DNA from: Pascua guehoae
Taxonomy: Eukaryota > Basidiomycota > Tremellomycetes > Trichosporonales > Trichosporonaceae
Assembly: GCA_001600415.1 (NCBI GenBank)
Contig: BCJX01000010.1
Coordinates: forward strand, 585,409-649,408
Reading direction: 5' to 3'
Length of the DNA: 64,000 bases
The position numbers and the translations under genes were made by a program. The notes under the pieces are model-generated. The model saw only the letters and a program-made list of their open reading frames with translations, had not been told where the DNA came from and did not search any database. This document shows, in pieces, positions 53,147 to 63,125 of this stretch. Position 1 is the stretch's first letter; every line of letters starts with the position of its first letter.

Positions 53147-55069
53147 ATGACCCCGCCGACTGGCCTCTTTGAGGGCCAGCCCCCGCCCTCGATCGCCGTC
53201 CTCGAGGCATGGCTCGACACGCACGGCGTGTACCGGCACCCGGGCGTGCGCATCGCCGACATGGCAGACGGGAGCGGCTGGCGTCTGCTCGCGGAACGCG
53301 ACTTGAATATCGGCGAGACGAGTGAGTGGGTGTGGAAGCGATGCTGGGGCGTGGTAGTGATGCTTGCGGATCATATGGGCTCCTCATTACGCGCCGTTCG
53401 CTGTCGACAGCCCCGACCCCACCCCACTTGAGTGAGAGTCCCGCTGATGGCAGTCTGCAAGATTCCCAAGACGGCCCTCCTCTCCATCCGCACCTCGCTT
53501 GCGCCACCGCACGAGCTGCCGACCGGGACTCACACGTCGCACACCATCCTCGCGCTCACGCTCGCGGTGCTCCACGAGCTCCGCCTCGGCCCCGACTCGC
53601 GATTCTGGGGATACCTCCAGAGTCTGCCGCGCGAGATTGTGCCCATCCCCGTGCTCTGGCCGCTGTGGCCGCTGGGGAGCGACGCGCGCGAGGCGGAAAA
53701 ATGGCTCAGGGGCACCGAGGCCGAGAGGGACTTGGGGAGACGTGAGGCCGAGGGGCTTGGACTGGTGAGTGCGGGCACGGGGCAGGTGGCGGGCGCTCCA
53801 TGAGAGGGGCAATTGCGACTGCGTCCCAAAGCTCCATTCACACCACGCCACCTCGAGGCTCAGACTACGGGCTGCCTAGGAGACACCGCTCGCGCGTACG
53901 ACACTAACGCCCAGGCCGCCATGAAGCAGTACTACGCCGCCACCGCGCCCTACCTACCAGCGACGCGCCGGCACCCCGGGCCCTCGCCGTTCGCCGCGTT
54001 CGCGCACGCATTCAGCCTCGTGTCGACGCGCGCCTTTGTCATCGACCTGTACCACACCGTCGCTCTGTGCCCCTTTGCCGACGTGCTCAACCACGCCGAT
54101 GCGGGCATCTCGCACACGTCCCTCGCGAGCGACGACTTTGTGTGCCACATCTGCGGCTCGCTCGCGCCCTGCGCGCACGACGTGCATCACCCGGGTGGGT
54201 GGGAGAACGTGCCGCTGCGGCTCGAGCATCTTGACCCGGCGGCGCGGGCGCGGATACAGCGCGAACTCGACACGGTGGACATGTACGTCGAGAAACCGGT
54301 GCGGCGGGGTCGCGAGGTCATGAACTCGTACGGCGACGGTATTGGGCCGGCCCGTCTCCTCGTCGAGTGGGGGTTTGTCCCCGGCGCAGTTCCCGCCACG
54401 CACGGGTTAGAGGAGGATGTGTCGGACGCGGACGAGGACGCGTTTGCGGACCTCGGGCTCACGTGGGACATGGATGAGTTCCCCCCCGACGCTGTCCAGG
54501 CGTGGGATGCGGTCGAGGCCGAAGTCCTCGCGCGACTCCCGGCCGAGGACGAGGAGGCACTACTCTGCGCGCCCGCTTCTCGGGATGGCGTGGTGCACCT
54601 CAATCATGCGGGACAGATGTCGCTGCGCTTGTTCAGCATATTCTTCCTTCAGGCCGCCAATGACTCTGTCCCATGGTATGTGGCTACTGCGTCTAAACAC
54701 CGGGTGATGGTCGACACCATCGTGGACTCTGTCGCAGCCCTCGAGCGCGTATGGGCGGCGCTGTCTGCTGAGGGCGACTCCGAGACCGAGGCAGAGGCGG
54801 CCGCCATCACGTCGCAGCCGCAAATTGCTGTGGCAGTACACAAGGTACTCGAACTGCTCGAGCAAAGGATCCAAGGCCTGCACCAGCCCGAGCTCTCTGT
54901 GGACGCGATGTACGATTTGCGAGAGGTAAGCGTGGTCCCGTGCTTGGGCTGACCGCAGGCGCTCGCCCCCGAGGAACGCCTTCAGACCATGGCGATGACC
55001 ATTGTCATTGACGAGCTCGCCCTCCTTCGCTCCACGGTGGAGAGATGGAGCGCACTCTTGGGCGCATAG
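53147..55069 (+). CDS. SET-domain protein lysine methyltransferase-like, 4 exons, 535 aa
   Basis: Exons 53147-53321, 53454-53764, 53915-54925 and 54959-55069, all in frame. The spliced N-terminus GWRLLAERDLNIGETICKIP, then KTALLSIRTSLAP, is the opening strand of the split SET domain of the Rubisco-LSMT/SETD6/Rkm type. Later FADVLNHADAGISH gives the NH motif, and EVMNSYGDGIGPARLLVEWG with FVPG gives the conserved NSYG block that shapes the SAM site and catalytic Tyr. Such enzymes methylate lysines of ribosomal or other non-histone proteins; the substrate here is unknown. The insert between (CHICGSLAPCAHDVHH) has Cys/His spacing that could bind a metal. The last intron is only 33 nt (54926-54958), the shortest in the window. 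Confidence 0.87.
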
Positions 55070-55264
55070 ACGCAACGCACAAGAGACATGATACATCCGA
55101 ACGTCTGGGATGTGGGATACACTTAGGGCATAGGAACAAATCGTTGGTGGGGGACTCGGGGAATCGCGTGTTGGGTATGAGGTCGTGTTTGGGTATTGGG
55201 TCAATGGTATTCGAAAAGGTTGCTCTCAAAGTGCAGCCTGATTGCTCCTCTTCGCTTGCTTCTC

Positions 55265-56848
55265 CTAGTCGCTGTCGCGGTAGCGGTACTTTGCCATCCA
55301 CATCTTTTCGCCCCTGCGCGGGCCATAATAGTACGAACTGCCTGTCAGCTGAGTCAAGCCTCACCACGCACCTCGTGTCGCGCTGGCGGCTGATTCCGAC
55401 ACTCGCGGCCAAGTTTAGGCTGTAGAGTTAGCGTCAGCACATGTATCAGCACGAACTATCCCTTGGCGGTGGTGACAACACCGGCCGCCTCGTCTCCGCC
55501 GGCGTGGGCAGCAGGCACGACCCAGATGTTGCGGCACCAGACGCAGGTCACGTCCGCCCCGTTCCTTTTCTGGAAAAGTCAGCTTGGAGGGGGGCACGAA
55601 CGCCACAGCTGACTCACGGCAGCGAGCTGCCACTGGGCGAAGCATTCGGCATGCAGGGCTGATGTTAGCTGGTGCTGTCACTCTCTTTCGCTCACGCTTC
55701 CCGCAGCCTTTAATAGACTCGTCAAAGACTAGCTTGTTGTCGGTGTGGTCTTCCGCAGTCATCTCCTCAAAACAGCTGGGTGTAAGCTTACGCGACAACA
55801 CCGTGGCAGCTTACACAGGGCAGTCGTCGCCAATGGAGGACAGACGCTTCGAATTGTCGTCTGTCGGCTCTTCCTGCGCGGGCTCCTCTTCACCACCATC
55901 GTCCTCATAGCCTGCCGCCTGGAGGTATGCTTTGCGTACACTCTTGGAGACAGCAACACCAGCGCCAACAGCGGTTGGGGCGTCTTTGAAGACGGCGCGA
56001 AGTTCAGATCCCTAGGAGTCAGTGACGGCAGGTCTCGCCCACTTACAAGAAGCGCCTTCTGATACCAGATTGGCGAGCCCTGCGGCACCTTGAGGACCTT
56101 CAAGCTGGGGAGTTAGGTAAACTCAGTGAGCAAGCTACCTACAAGATGAAGATAATGTGCTTGCACGGCACATTCTTCAGCCCATCGTCGCAGTCAGGGC
56201 AATCGCACTTTAGCACAGGGCCAATGGTGACCGTCTATGGTGAGTCACCACAGTCAAGAGTGTTGCTTACATAGACGTTGCCAGTGGAGCCAAGCTGGTG
56301 GTCAGCTTCAAATCCCTCGACCGAGCTGGACTCACGACGCTAAACAGCTCGATTGGGTCGCCTTCGCCGGTATCCAGCTTGTCGCGGTTGATCATAAACT
56401 GGTGGTCAGGATTGAATGGGGATGGTGACTAACCATGCGTTGCGACATGACACGCTCCGCTGAAGGTCAGTATGGACACGTGTGTGTCAAATTTGTTTGG
56501 GGCAAACATACCACGCTCCCCGATGGCTATAGGACACCTGTGTGGGTTAGATCAACCAGCCGGAAAGCGAACCCACTTCTTCCGGAACCTCGATCCGCGC
56601 TTCTCCGCTGGCTGCTGTGCAATTGGTGCCTTGCGAGTCGACCCTTCAGCAGGGTCAACCACGTCCGATGTTGCTGTAACGATGAGATGCTCTTCAACCT
56701 CGACCTTGACGGCTGTGGATTTGCTCTTCTTCCGTCGCTTGGGCGGGGGAGTGTCGGGGTTTCCTTCCTCGGTCTCAAGCTTGACCTTGGTCGCAGCCGC
56801 CTTCCTCGACTTTGTGGGCTTCTTCGCCTTGCTCGGTTTCGACTCCAT
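55265..56848 (-). CDS. SWIM- and RING-finger protein, ubiquitin-ligase-like, 13 exons, 370 aa
   Basis: Exons: 56848-56577, 56537-56512, 56459-56434, 56398-56336, 56294-56271, 56234-56143, 56104-56047, 56011-55815, 55775-55696, 55658-55618, 55569-55457, 55419-55372, 55337-55265. All thirteen join in frame. The product begins with a Lys-rich nuclear-type region, then RFRKKCPIAIGERAERVMSQ. A SWIM zinc finger follows, CDC at 147-149 and CKH at 161-163, then FLKVLKVPQGSPIWYQKALL. A RING finger follows: CPVC (251-254), CGKPLHAEC (277-285) and CVWC (302-305). The tail is GYLNLAASVGISRQRDTSSY and then YYGPRRG. This matches the fungal relatives of ZSWIM2 (MEX), an E3 ubiquitin ligase; substrates are unknown. 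Exons as short as 24-26 nt are unusual. It is divergent from the dsRBD gene. Confidence 0.88.
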
Positions 56849-57958
56849 ATTCGCTATGTAAAGGCGATCAGGTCGTCTCGAGGAAAAGAAGTTCAAGAAG
56901 ATGGGCGATGGGGTGGTGGGTAAACCTGGGCGAGGGGTGAATAGAAGCCGAGAGTTCGAAAGCAACAGAAGGTGACGTCGGGTGACGCGTTTGCTTCCGC
57001 ACATTGCGGTTTCAGGTGGGTGGCGACTTTTGGGTGGCAAACCCAGTGGCGAATGGGTGGCAAATTGCAACCAAGAGCGTGCAGTGTGAGTGCCATGGTA
57101 GGAGGGAGCGAAGCATAGGAAGGCTGGTAGCTCGTGAGCCAGACTCCAGATGATCAAGCAGAAATCACCATGTAGGCTTGATGAGGCAAGTGAGCAGCGA
57201 TAGCCATGCAGGTCTCCGGAAGATGAACTGTCTACATTGGAGCCAGCTTACTTACTTCAATCGCCACCTCGTCCTCGGCCCCGTTTCGTCATTTGAGGAG
57301 GATGGACTCTCGCGTCTGAGGTGGATGTGAAAGGATAAATGTGTCTATTTGCTTGATGGAATTTTGGCTGGAAGGAGGTTATATTCTTCACTGCCCCCCC
57401 ACAATTGCATCTACTTTCCTTGGGTGATTGTGACTTTTGCCTTCCCTCGTCTTGGCCACCTTCCTCGCCAACCTTCCTTGTTTCCTCTCTTGAAACTGTT
57501 CCCTTCCTTGGACGATTCTGACATCTCTCTTTCTCCCACTCTCTCCTACCCTCCCCTTCAGACCCCTATACCTTTTTCTCGACCACATCCAATACTTGTA
57601 CCTCTCACTCACCGCTCACTCAAACCATCGAACAAGCACGTCGTGAAGCTGCAGTCCTACCACGTTGGCCGTGTGAGCTTCATTAAGGGTGGTCATGAAT
57701 TCAAGCTCACAACCAGGTTGTTGCCTTCTCCCAATGTACGGTCAAATTGTACGCCAGGTCTACGGCCAAGACCACTTTCGTCGCAACCACGACCATCAAC
57801 GTCCCCAGACCTCGGGTGCCACCCTTCCTTTCCGTAAGAGTAAAGGGCGCCACAATCACCCCGTTGCCACCTACCAAGCGCAATCCCTTCCTCCCCCTCT
57901 CCCCCTCCCTAAACCTCTCCGCGCACGTGCATCCGACGAGAACCAGCATGCCGCCAAG
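56849..57958. promoter_or_regulatory. Divergent upstream region, may contain a first exon of the dsRBD gene
   Basis: 1.1 kb between the two divergent start codons. The part at 57640-57730 reads HVVKLQSYHVGRVSFIKGGH with good codon bias but no ATG in frame and no acceptable splice to the downstream exons (the only GT-AG pair nearby would be 22 nt). It may be a missed 5' exon, a leader, or chance. Confidence 0.4.
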
Positions 57959-59760
57959 ATGTTAAAGCAGCTTCTGGAGGACGAGGAGAAAGACGACAGC
58001 ACCGAACAGGACGGTCAGAGTAGCAACAACTCTGGAGAGGGTTCAGCTCCTTCTCTCCCCCACAATAACCTTCCCCCGAGTCCCTCGAGCCTTCCACCCA
58101 TCGATCAAGGGCAAATGTTCATTGACCAGTTCTGCATGCCCACCCGACAGACTCGTGCCAGGTCACACCGTGACGGAGGTGATCAGGTGGAAGAGTGGAT
58201 GGCTCAGTCAAACCACGTCCTGCTGGGGCAGAAGGTAGGCTCAAGAGTGCCCTGATATCCCCTGCTGAGCCATCAGTCCAAGCAGTACAAGAACGAAGAG
58301 GACGACATCGAGTCGACCTCAGCTGAACTTACGAACGTATCAGACAACAATACACCGCCCGCATGGTACAGCAACTCGGCCGTCATCAGGGGTTCAGACT
58401 GTGACGTGCCGATGCAGCGAGCATCTTCCGAATACACGCCCCACATGCCTGTTGTCCGCCTGGACCCCGACCTTCCCCCGCTCGCCATCGAACATCCCGC
58501 ACGTGTCTGGAACTCGATGTTGCATTCGCTCGCAGAGTGCCTCCAGCCTGTCATCAAATGGAAATATGATGAAGTGCCCGTTGACAACCGTGAGCTAGAT
58601 GATATGTCGTCGTTCTAGCTGACACCTCCAGGCGAGCACGGTTACCTCGCCCACCTCACTCTCATCCTTCCTCCGACTCACCCTGCGGTCTTCGGAAGCC
58701 CCCTGTTCAAGGTTCTCCCCAAGAACCGGTACTCGATTGAATACATTGCGGCTGTAGAGGTAATCGGGGGTATCAAGACGTGGACGGGGGAGCCGAGGAA
58801 GCTCAAGGTGCGCAGCTGGTTCGGGGTAACGGACTCAGCTGACACGTCTCTCAGACCGACGCGCAGAACACCACCCTCACCACCTGCATCGCTGATGGAG
58901 CTCTCGCCTGGGTCCACGCACCGATCATGGCCACTGTTCCCAAGGAGGAGGAGGACGCCGAAGAATTCGACGCCGCGACCTCCCCCCCAACTTCACGCAG
59001 TTCCACCCCCGAGAATCCTCCTAGTTCGGCCCAGAGGCACCTCAGCGACAAGCTCGCCCGATTGGGCGTGTTCGAGCCGCAGAGCAAGATCGCGGTGCGC
59101 ATGGATCTCAACCATGATCAGGATACTTGGCGTGGGTTCCTCATCCGCTGCACTGGCATTGACCCATTCAGTCTACGGATCGACCCTCCTGGTCGGCTAT
59201 GATGCACACGTCCAGCGCTACGTCGAGCCCTGCGACCACAAGACGCCGCAGGGTGCCCAAGAGGCCGTGTGCAAGAAGGCACTAGACCTTAATGTTCTAG
59301 GGTTTATCTCATGGCTTCATGAGCATGACGATCTGCTTGGTGAGCTGGTCGGTCAACATTTTCGGTAGCTCATCCCAGACTCTGCTGGGCACCAGTCTCC
59401 ATCCCATACGAGCTTGAAGAATGGCTCTCCTCGTACAGTTTCCAACACCGACTGGCAGAAGCAGCTCGAGCGTAAGCTGCATCGTACTGTTCCAGCTGAC
59501 ACCAGATTTCTGTCAGACCTCATCGCTGTCCTCGCCCAAGTACTCGCAAAAGGTCCAGAAGCGCCCTGGACAGCAGACGCTCTTCCTCGGGACCGTCACA
59601 GTCGATGGAGAGGAGTATGAGGGAGAGTGAGTTGGTGGTCGTCAGAAGACGTTGTCAACTCACACCCAGCCACCCGAGCCCGAGCCTCAAGGACGCCCGC
59701 TGTGCCGTGGCGCGCAAGGTCTTCTGCGACATCTTTGGTCAGGAGCCTATTAGTCTCTGA
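57959..59760 (+). CDS. Protein with two to three dsRNA-binding-like domains, 8 exons, at least 504 aa
   Basis: Exons 57959-58234, 58277-58589, 58632-58807, 58855-59131, 59172-59339, 59379-59471, 59506-59626 and 59670-59760 join in frame with donors GTAGGC, GTGAGC, GTGCGC, GTGGGT and GTGAGT. The last domain (about 429-497) reads WQKQLEHFCQTSSLSSPKYS, then LFLGTVTVDGEEYEGD and LKDARCAVARKVFCDIFG, a good alpha-beta-beta-beta-alpha dsRBD pattern. The middle one (about 318-392) has YGSTLLVGYDAHVQRYVEPC and then HKTPQGAQEAVCKKAL. A weaker first copy may lie at about 168-250 (RVWNSMLHSLAECLQ, EHGYLAHLTLILPP). The N-terminal 90 residues are acidic and Ser/Pro-rich. There is no RNase III, helicase or deaminase domain. 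It may be a dsRNA-binding cofactor; its role is unknown. The start is uncertain because the frame is open upstream to about 57690. Confidence 0.75.
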
Positions 59761-60363
59761 GTCAGTCTCTGATCAGAGGCAGTCCTGGGCCCAACAATAT
59801 CGAGAAGTAAAGTCTGTACAATCCATGTCCGAAGTATACATGCCCCCATGTCACCCGCCCATACGCGCTCATATGCCATGTACGCGCGCGCACGCGCATG
59901 CGACCCATGCACATATGCACACGAGCAATGAGACGATACCGTTTTTTTCTCTCCCCTCACCGCCCTGTGCAGGACACCAGGACATGGGTTTCGTGCCTGA
60001 GGCAACCTGTGCGCCACCCTGTGTCGTCTCCGTCGTCTCCCTTGGCGATGACGCAGGCCACACCCACTTTGAGCATTTCCAGGTCTCGTGTTTTTGCCGC
60101 CGGCCGCCGCCGCGCCGATTAAGGACGATTACAGAAAACCCAGGTGGCCCGGCTCGGCCAGCACTCACCATGCATGCACCACAGACCACCGCACCGTCTT
60201 GCATCCATTGACATCTCCACATCTCCACATCTGCCCATCTCCACGATCACCTCGACCACCTCCACCGACACCCGCCCCGCGACACTCGCTACACGTGTAA
60301 CCCCGCGATCGTCCCCGGTCGGCGTCCCACACTCAGCTCTCGCTCCGACACCAGTGAGGCAGG
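59761..60363. other. Intergenic, no gene seen
   Basis: 603 bp holding the 3' flank of the dsRBD gene and the promoter of the transporter gene. CGCGCGCACGCGCATGCG-type alternating purine/pyrimidine at 59883-59902 and CATCTCCACATC repeats at 60212-60243. Confidence 0.5.
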
Positions 60364-60923
60364 ATGGCCTCCCCCTCCCCCCTCCCCTCACCGCTGGCGA
60401 GCACGACCCTAGCCGACGTCGCGGCCATCACGGCGTCGGCGCTGGCGGCCGTCCTGAACGAGACTGAGACGTCGAATTCGACGCTCCCGCTCGGCGTGGA
60501 CCCGAGCGATGTCGCGCCCAGCGAGGGAAATTATGTCGTGGTGCGTACCAGGCCGGTGTGGGGACGAGCAGTAGATAGTGGTGGCCTCGGTGGACGACGT
60601 GTTGGGGTCTCCGTCTCGAGACCTCTTGCCACTTGTCGCGCTATCGCGTTGTTCTACACGTTATCTCCTCCAGACCCNNNNNNNNNNNNNNNNNNNNNNN
60701 NNNNNNNNNNNNNNNNNNNNNNNNNNNNNNNNNNNNNNNNNNNNNNNNNNNNNNNNNNNNNNNNNNNNNNNNNNNNNNNNNNNNNNNNNNNNNNNNNNNN
60801 NNNNNNNNNNNNNNNNNNNNNNNNNNNNNNNNNNNNNNNNNNNNNNNNNNNNNNNNNNNNNNNNNNNNNNNNNNNNNNNNNNNNNNNNNNNNNNNNNNNN
60901 NNNNNNNGTGGGACAAGTGGAGG

Positions 60924-60963
<40 letters not shown>

Positions 60964-62894
60964 GTTGGGGGGCGGGTGCGGGAGGATAGGACCGAGAGGA
61001 GAGGACGATGAGGAACGCTGCTCGGAAACAATGTGCAAGCGGGCCGAGGTGGGGATGCTGTCCAAGGACACGCGGATCCCACCAGCCTTGCTTGCCAGAT
61101 GGCATCATGGACGCGAGGCGCGTGCAGCCAAACGGGCCGACCGGGCATCTCATTGCGAGCACAGAGCTGCGATCGGGCTGCGGCGATTGCACCTCTTGGT
61201 CCTCTGTGACCGCTCCGTTTCTCCGCGCCAAGAACAGCCGCAAAGAATCCATGCTGACATCCCAGCGCGTCCCAGCTCTGTAAGCTGCTGAAGAGTGACG
61301 TTGGCTGACAACAGTTGGGTCGCCCCTGGCCCTCCGGTACCTGCGGCCAGATTGGGTCGCGCCGCTGGGCGCGAGTGCACTCGTGTTCAACTTTATCTTT
61401 GCGTACTTTTTGGTCGGGACGCGTGAGTTTGCGTGGGCGGGTGTGGCCCCAGTGGTCGTCAGACGTCAGACGTGTGCTCGGACGACCAACCTTGCCCCGT
61501 GCCCCGTGCTGACCGTCAGCGGTGACAAAGTCGGATATCCGGGGAACGGCGCTGATTGTGCTCGGTGTCATTCTGATTGTGGTATTTTCGAGCATCAACC
61601 ACGGGCTCAAGCAGGACCTCACTGTCGAGGAGTGAGTGGGGCTGCAGACTCGCATCGCACCTGCCCACTAACGAACTACAGGTTGAATCGGCTGTGGTCT
61701 CGCGGCCCGTGGCTCGGCTACTTTTTCACACTTTGCGCCTTCATCTTTGGGACATTTGTCGTCTCGGACCTGTTTGCAAAGGTGTCCAAATCCCGCGCGT
61801 CGTTTTCGCCCTTGCCGAGCCCGACGCTGGGCCTGCCGACGTCGCGTTCACGCGCTCCCGCGCCGCCAGAAGGTGTCCTGGGCGTGCTCCGCGGCGTGTC
61901 GCAGTGGTTCAAGCGGGGGCGCACATACTGGACCGCCGCCGAGACGGCGGTCCTCACACGCCTCGAGCGGCTGTTTGCGCGCACGCCCGATGTGCGCGTC
62001 GCGTGGTTTGAAGGTATCGGGTGGGCCGTGGCGGGCGGCACACTCGCGGGTCTCTGTCTCGTTTTTACAAAGGCCGTCGTAAAGCTCTTTTGGCTGCCGG
62101 GTCATGTGTTTGTAAACTTTTCCGCCATTATTACACTCCTTTTCGTCATTGCCACGGCCGTCGCGCAGATTGTGTGCTTGAACCGCGCCCTGCGGTGTGC
62201 CGACACGGTCGTGGTCGTTCCGCTCTTTTACGCTGGATACACCATCTTTGGGTGAGTGTGGCGTGTGGCATGTGGCGGATCGTGTGTGGCTGACCCCAGA
62301 TTTATCAACTCGCTCATCTTCTACGACGAGGTCGAACAGTACCGCCGCTGGGTACTCGTCGCGACCTTTTTGTCCATGAGCGTGCTCATTGGCGGTGTCG
62401 TGCGTACCATAAAGCAACGGGCAAGAAAACTGACGTCCCAGGTGCTCCTGTCCATCAAGCCCGAGGGCACGGATCCGTACAATGGCAACGGCGCCGAGCC
62501 CGACCCGGCGCTGCGGATGCAGCCGCGCGAGTCGACGGCGACCGAGGGCGCGCCCACTCCGGCAAAGCTGAGCGACGACGGGCGCGAGGGCGAAGGCGAG
62601 CGCGACCGCGTGCTCTGGGAGGTGGGGAGTGTGAGCGACGACGGCGACGTGGACGACGACGAAGAGAGCATGCGTAAAGGCGTGGGCGGGACGCACGACA
62701 GCCGCGGCGAGCGCGGCGGCCTCTTGCTCGTCACGGACGACGACGACCCGCCCCTCTCGCCCGTCTCGCCGCGTGTGTCGCCACGCGCGACCAGGAGACC
62801 GACCGAGGCGGCAGCGGTCGACTCGGACGACGACGACGACGGGTTTGGCGAGTACACGAGCGCAGTAAAACCAGCATCTACACACACTCCATAG
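60364..62894 (+). CDS. NIPA/DUF803 magnesium transporter-like membrane protein, interrupted by an N gap
   Basis: The first exon is 60364-60540 (59 codons, ending GNYVV before a GTGCGT donor). After the gap the clear exons are 61315-61422, 61520-61631, 61682-62251 and 62300-62894. They read SPLALRYLRPDWVAPLGASA, LVFNFIFAYFLVGTPVTKSD, IRGTALIVLGVILIVVFSS, GPWLGYFFTLC, and two or more further membrane helices, ending in an acidic tail (SDDGDVDDDEE). The DWVAPLGA..LVFN.. and GT..I..G..LIV..S patterns are typical of the NIPA/DUF803 family of Mg2+ transporters in the drug/metabolite transporter superfamily. A 14-nt exon at 61266-61279 (reading ASQLFG with its neighbour) is likely. Exons coding the first membrane helices must lie in or near the 230-N gap, so the protein is incomplete. 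Confidence 0.75.
60678..60907. other. Assembly gap of 230 N
   Basis: A run of N within the transporter gene, followed 18 bp later by a 37-base poly-G run, which is the likely cause of the assembly break. Confidence 0.95.
60926..60962. repeat. 37-base poly-G tract next to the gap
   Basis: Uninterrupted G run, probably in an intron of the transporter gene. Confidence 0.9.
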
Positions 62895-63125
62895 GCCCCC
62901 AAAGTCCCACACACCCATTAATTCCCCCCCCCCAAATCGGATCAGACCAGCATCTGTACATCTGTAACACGCCCAGCACGGCATAGACACAGAGGGGTAT
63001 GAGTGCATCATGTTGTGTATGCTATAATTGAGAAGCGCCGAGGCAGGCATGCGGGTGGAACGTGGCGAGTGGAAGAGGTGCAGACATCGAGGCGGGCCTA
63101 GAGTACTAGAGTGCTAGTGCTCAAC
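62895..63125. other. Spacer between convergent genes
   Basis: 231 bp between the transporter stop and the uL4m stop; a C run lies at 62926-62934. No gene. Confidence 0.5.

Noticed and set aside
59414..59630. Two overlapping frames (68 and 69 codons) near the end of the dsRBD gene, read as separate small genes
   Set aside because: Splicing at 59471/59506 joins the first frame to the second and restores a standard dsRBD.
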